From a bacterium (GTDB taxonomy: Bacteria; RBG-13-66-14), in the NCBI GenBank assembly GCA_021107695.1, contig JAIOSI010000217.1:1-9458 (forward strand): a stretch of 9,458 nucleotides of DNA. Reading direction: 5' to 3'. Under the pieces are notes generated by a model. It was not told the DNA's origin. It worked only from the letters and a program-made list of their open reading frames with translations, and did no database searches. Shown one piece after another: positions 6,490 through 9,458 of this stretch; the stretch's first letter is position 1, and each line of letters starts with the position of its first letter. Made by a program: the position numbers and the translations under genes.

Positions 6490-7314
6490 ATGAAGAGATT
6501 ACTATTGATGCTACTTATAGTTGGGTTGACCGCCACCGCCGCCCTAGAAGGGCTGCCAGAGTACCTGTCAATGAAAAACGAACTACAGGAAGTTGAGGCA
6601 GAGTTGGGATTGTTGTCTTGTGTTTTTAAACTATATCATACAAGTATGGTTGTACTCGAGGATGCCTACATAGGAATCTTTGAGATGGGTTATTTGTATG
6701 GTTATAAGGAATCTTTAGTGGTATTAGATAACCATTACACAGATGTTTTATCTGATACTCAATATACATGGGCTTCACACTGTTCAACCGTAACTGAAGA
6801 AGCGATCGACATAGCAATAGCTTGCTTTGACGAGCTAACTAATGATGATGTAACAAAAGATATTGATAAGACACTCGTCTCGATGTTGGAAAACACTAAT
6901 GTTTTGCTATACGAAAAACTATCAGAAACTCAAGCAAAGTATGATGAAATGGTGAAGGCGTTAGAGGCGATATCTCCCCTCCGCAGCGATGCCTACGTTC
7001 AACATGTAATAAACGCCAACACATTTTACTGTCCGGGGTTGGGGAACATCCGGTTGTTGTGTGTGGATGTTCCAACGGTCGACGAGGATAACTACGACAT
7101 AGCCACTGAACGCTTGCGGGAACTGGTAGAGGGACAAGTTGTAACATTAGCCTTCGATGTATCGGGCAGTGGTATCACTGATGGCGAAGGGACAATTCTG
7201 ACGATGCCAGTGGTTGGTGGCGTTAATGTCTGCCAAACGCTGGTTGCCGAACATTTAGCCGAACCGACAAGCCTGCCACCCAAATCCGATTTAACAGACT
7301 GGCCACCAGAGTAA
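6490..7314 (+). CDS. Secreted helical protein with degenerate staphylococcal-nuclease-like C-terminal domain
   Basis: 274 residues, no overall family recognised. Residues 1-18 are a signal peptide (MKRLLLMLLIVGLTATAALE, cleavage probably near 16-18), so it is exported. Residues about 20-160 look alpha-helical and acidic with coiled-coil-like stretches (SMKNELQEVEAELG; YEKLSETQAKYDEMVKALE). Residues about 168-258 read like an SNase/OB fold: HVINANTFYCPGLGNIRLL, VDVP, LRELVEGQVVTLAFDV and VNVCQTLVAEHLAEP follow the family order. Against the SNase catalytic set, Arg188 (R35) and Asp193 (D40) remain, but the two N-terminal calcium Asp are Asn175 and Asn177, E43 is Thr196 and R87 appears as Thr235. 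Nuclease activity is therefore unlikely. AGGAG 4 bases before ATG 6490 plus the signal peptide fix this start; an upstream in-frame ATG at 6343 has neither. The first half is much more AT-rich than the second. The SNase call is by eye. Confidence 0.7.
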   Translation: MKRLLLMLLIVGLTATAALEGLPEYLSMKNELQEVEAELGLLSCVFKLYHTSMVVLEDAYIGIFEMGYLYGYKESLVVLDNHYTDVLSDTQYTWASHCSTVTEEAIDIAIACFDELTNDDVTKDIDKTLVSMLENTNVLLYEKLSETQAKYDEMVKALEAISPLRSDAYVQHVINANTFYCPGLGNIRLLCVDVPTVDEDNYDIATERLRELVEGQVVTLAFDVSGSGITDGEGTILTMPVVGGVNVCQTLVAEHLAEPTSLPPKSDLTDWPPE

Positions 7315-7331
7315 ACACTGGGGAGCAATGT

Positions 7332-7359
7332 AAAAGACCGCCCGATTGGGCGGTCTTTT
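7332..7359. terminator. Bidirectional intrinsic terminator between the secreted protein gene and glyA
   Basis: AAAAGACCGCCC (7332-7343) and GGGCGGTCTTTT (7348-7359) form a 12-bp perfect stem with a GATT loop, flanked by an A-run on the left and a T-run on the right. It can therefore stop transcripts arriving from either side, matching the convergent genes (stops at 7314 and 7392). Confidence 0.92.
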
Positions 7360-7391
7360 CGTATAAGTATCTGGCAGCGGTTCTGTTGCAG

Positions 7392-8639
7392 CTACGCCTC
7401 CATGCCCGGATAGAGCGGGAACTTCCGGCACAGCTCCTCGACCTCAGCCTTGATCTTCGCAGCGGTCTCCTCGCAGTCCGGGGCCTCGGCGACCCGGGCG
7501 AACCAGTCGGCGATCTGCTTCATCTCCGGCTCTTTGAAGCCACGAGTCGTTACCGCCGGGGTTCCCACGCGAACGCCGGAGGCGACCATCGGCGGTTCCG
7601 GGTCGAAGGGGATGGCGTTCTTGTTGACGGTGATGCCAGCGCGGTGGAGTGAATCCTCGAACTGCTGACCCTTCAGCTTCTTCGGACGCAGGTCAACGAG
7701 CATCAGGTGGTTGTCCGTTCCGCCGGAGACCAGGTCGAAGCCCTGCGCCAGGAAGGCGGCGGAAAGTGCCTGAGCGTTGGCGAGTACCTGCTCCTGATAG
7801 GTCTTGAACTCCGGCTGGAGGGCTTCCCTGAATGCCACCGCCTTGGCGGCGATGACGTGCATCAGCGGCCCGCCCTGAATACCCGGGAAAACGTTGGTCT
7901 GCAAGGCTTTGTAGTGCTTCTTGTCGGTGAGGATCATCCCGCCACGGGGGCCGCGCAGGGTCTTGTGCGTCGTCGTCGTTGTGTAGGCGGCGTAGGGGAT
8001 CGGCGACGGGTGCAGCCCCACGGCGACCAGCCCGGCGATGTGGGCGATGTCGGCGACCAGCTTCGCCCCGACCTCGTCGGCAATCTCGCCAAAGGTTTTG
8101 AAGTCGATCGTGCGCGGGTAGGCACTGGCACCGACCATGATCATCTTCGGCGTGTGCTTCTTTGCCAGGTCGCGCACCTGGTCCATGTCGATGCGGTGAT
8201 GCTCCGGGTCAACCTCGTAGGGGATGATGTTGAAGAAACGCCCGGAGAAGTTGAGCGGATGCCCGTGGCTCAGGTGTCCGCCGTGGGCGAGGGAGAGTCC
8301 CATCACCGTGTCGCCCGGGTCGCAGAGGGCGAAGAACGCCGCCATGTTCGCCTGGGTGCCGGAGTGGGGCTGGACATTGGCACGGGTGCAGCCGAATAGC
8401 TCCTTCGCCCGATTCCGCGCCAGCCGCTCGGCATCGTCCACGAACTCGCAGCCGCCGTAGTAGCGTCGCCCGGGGTAGCCCTCGGCGTACTTGTTGGTCA
8501 TTACCGAACCCATCGCCTCCAGCACGGCGGGGGTAACGTTGTTCTCGCTGGCGATCAGCTCGACGCCGAACTCCTGGCGGTTGATCTCGTTCTGGATCGC
8601 ATCGGCGATCTCCGGGTCGCTCTTACGCAGGTTGGTCAT
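7392..8639 (-). CDS. glyA: Serine hydroxymethyltransferase
   Basis: PLP enzyme that converts serine and tetrahydrofolate to glycine and 5,10-methylene-THF, the main one-carbon source, in the cytoplasm. 415 residues, complete and typical in length. Motifs include [11 protein letters not shown] at 27-37, [18 protein letters not shown] at 51-68, [11 protein letters not shown] at 92-102, [17 protein letters not shown] at 197-213 and [15 protein letters not shown] at 220-234, with Lys226 as the predicted Schiff-base lysine. The start is ATG 8639 with AAAGGAG 4 bases upstream. It lies 9 bases downstream of the end of the AT-rich kinase gene on the same strand, so no ordinary intergenic promoter space exists; its promoter must lie inside that gene or further upstream. 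Base composition matches the GC-rich core genes, unlike the kinase. Confidence 0.98.
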   Translation of the reverse strand: MTNLRKSDPEIADAIQNEINRQEFGVELIASENNVTPAVLEAMGSVMTNKYAEGYPGRRYYGGCEFVDDAERLARNRAKELFGCTRANVQPHSGTQANMAAFFALCDPGDTVMGLSLAHGGHLSHGHPLNFSGRFFNIIPYEVDPEHHRIDMDQVRDLAKKHTPKMIMVGASAYPRTIDFKTFGEIADEVGAKLVADIAHIAGLVAVGLHPSPIPYAAYTTTTTHKTLRGPRGGMILTDKKHYKALQTNVFPGIQGGPLMHVIAAKAVAFREALQPEFKTYQEQVLANAQALSAAFLAQGFDLVSGGTDNHLMLVDLRPKKLKGQQFEDSLHRAGITVNKNAIPFDPEPPMVASGVRVGTPAVTTRGFKEPEMKQIADWFARVAEAPDCEETAAKIKAEVEELCRKFPLYPGMEA

Positions 8640-8643
8640 AGGA

Positions 8644-8650
8644 CTCCTTT
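8644..8650 (-). promoter_or_regulatory. glyA ribosome binding site overlapping the kinase stop codon
   Basis: AAAGGAG on the minus strand, 4 bases before the glyA ATG. Its first two A bases are also part of the TAA stop (8651-8649) of the upstream kinase-tail gene, so the end of the AT-rich gene and the glyA translation signal are fused. Confidence 0.8.
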
Positions 8651-9458
8651 ATGGTCGATCTTTATGGCTGTTTAGAGCATTTGTTATTAGCATTGGTACA
8701 GTATCGTGCTTATTGATATAAGATGAACAAAACTCAGCAATTCCACTGTTTTTAACGAAGAATTCTTCTAAAAACATAATCAACGATTCATCTTTCAGCG
8801 CTGCTACTATTTTCGCAAACTCTATGCCAACATAAAATCTATTATAGCTCCAGCCAATCTTCGGCAAACTTGCAAGTATCAAAGTATTGATCTTATAATC
8901 ATCAGAAACAGAAAGGATTTTTTCATAAAAATTCGCAATTACATCACAGTATTCGTATACTAAACGCTCTGCATCGTGAATAGCTTTGTCATACTTCTCT
9001 AACAAGCTAGAAAAAAACGCAACGTGTTCCTTTTGTAAGTATTCCAACACAAAAAACGGCATAGCAGGAAATTCACGAAAAAGAAACCTTTTCTCACTCA
9101 TGCACTGAGAAAGATTGTGAATAAAAATATTGTTTGCATCCTGACTAATTTCGTCAATACTATTCTTATCCATAAATTCATCAAATATTCTGCTGCAAGG
9201 TAAAAACTTATTATCTTCCTGTGTACGCTCAAACGCTTTAAAAAAATCGTCGATATCTTGGAATCTTTTCTCAGGGTTACCTTCAGTAGCTTTAGCAATT
9301 ATATACTTAAACTTGTAGGGTACTAAGTGTAGGTCTACTGTTGGCTACGGGACTTGGCTAGTTAGTATTTTATAGAACATCTTACTTAATGAGTATATAT
9401 CTGAACGCACACCGGTCTTGCTAAGTGCAATTAGTTGCTCTGTGGCACAATAGACTAC
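8649..9458 (-). pseudogene. Ser/Thr protein kinase (C-terminal half) with helical tail, interrupted by an in-frame amber codon
   Basis: Reading from the right edge in one frame, 37 codons give the kinase C-lobe: YCATEQL (activation-segment APE motif, with Thr for Pro), then RSDIYSLSKMFYKILT (subdomain IX Asp and following helix), ending at QVP. A TAG at 9347-9345 follows. The same frame then continues without a stop for 231 codons: PTVDLHL, KYIIAKATEGNPEKRFQDID (subdomain XI with its invariant Arg) and a tail of about 190 residues that looks largely alpha-helical and is not recognised. Kinase homology on both sides of the TAG shows it interrupts one ancestral gene; TGG (Trp) to TAG is the simplest change. 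The catalytic loop and N-lobe lie outside the window. A residual product could start at ATG 9173 (174 residues, tail only). It is very AT-rich compared with glyA, suggesting transfer. The alternatives are a sequencing error or readthrough. Confidence 0.75.
8684..8692 (-). promoter_or_regulatory. Weak candidate extended -10 for glyA inside the kinase gene
   Basis: Reading the minus strand, TGC directly precedes TAATAA (8692-8684), an extended -10-like element that would start transcription near 8677, about 38 bases before the glyA ATG. No good -35 accompanies it, and AT-rich sequence yields such matches by chance, so this is only a suggestion. Confidence 0.22.

Noticed and set aside
7707..8399. 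Open frame of 230 codons on the plus strand inside glyA
   Set aside because: It is antisense to a complete SHMT and its Val/Gly/Arg-rich translation matches no family; GC-rich shadow.
9098..9298. 66-codon minus-strand frame overlapping the kinase gene
   Set aside because: It is in a different frame from the kinase homology and is explained by AT-rich sequence.
9345..9347. UAG reassigned to an amino acid in this organism
   Set aside because: miaB and ppdK both end properly at TAG with family-typical C-termini, so UAG is a normal stop.

Overview
The window looks like a chromosomal segment of a Gram-negative, probably uncultivated bacterium. The evidence is a signal-peptide-bearing outer-membrane beta-barrel candidate ending in phenylalanine, a membrane-anchored lytic transglycosylase, moderately GC-rich core genes and an intergenic hairpin of the short REP-like kind. 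I cannot name the phylum from the sequence alone. TAG ends both miaB and ppdK, so UAG is an ordinary stop here.

Layout: (1) Positions 1-3183, plus strand, hold a tightly packed operon: the 3' part of miaB (tRNA methylthiolation), a membrane-anchored lytic transglycosylase overlapping it by 8 bases, a beta-barrel protein overlapping that by 4 bases, and a ROK-family sugar kinase 3 bases further on. (2) Positions 3184-3512 are non-coding and carry a palindrome at the operon end, a GC-rich hairpin, and a candidate extended -10 promoter whose upstream half lies in an 8-bp inverted repeat. (3) Positions 3513-6221 are ppdK, complete, with its catalytic His and Cys, closed by a strong intrinsic terminator. 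(4) Positions 6222-7314 are a regulatory-looking spacer with two abutting palindromes and a gene for a secreted helical protein. Its C-terminal domain reads as a staphylococcal-nuclease fold that has lost most catalytic and calcium-binding residues. A bidirectional terminator follows and is shared with the convergent glyA. (5) Positions 7392-8639, minus strand, are glyA (serine hydroxymethyltransferase). (6) Positions 8649-9458, minus strand and strikingly AT-rich, are the C-terminal half of a Ser/Thr protein kinase with a long helical tail. The kinase lobe is interrupted by an in-frame amber codon, and the gene ends only 9 bases before the glyA start.

How it fits together: the ROK kinase, PPDK and SHMT are ordinary central metabolism (sugar phosphorylation, pyruvate/PEP interconversion, serine/glycine and one-carbon units). 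The transglycosylase and barrel protein are envelope functions. The two less ordinary loci are the secreted pseudo-nuclease and the foreign-looking interrupted kinase. The latter resembles accessory-island material, but nothing in this window shows a complete defence or signalling system.
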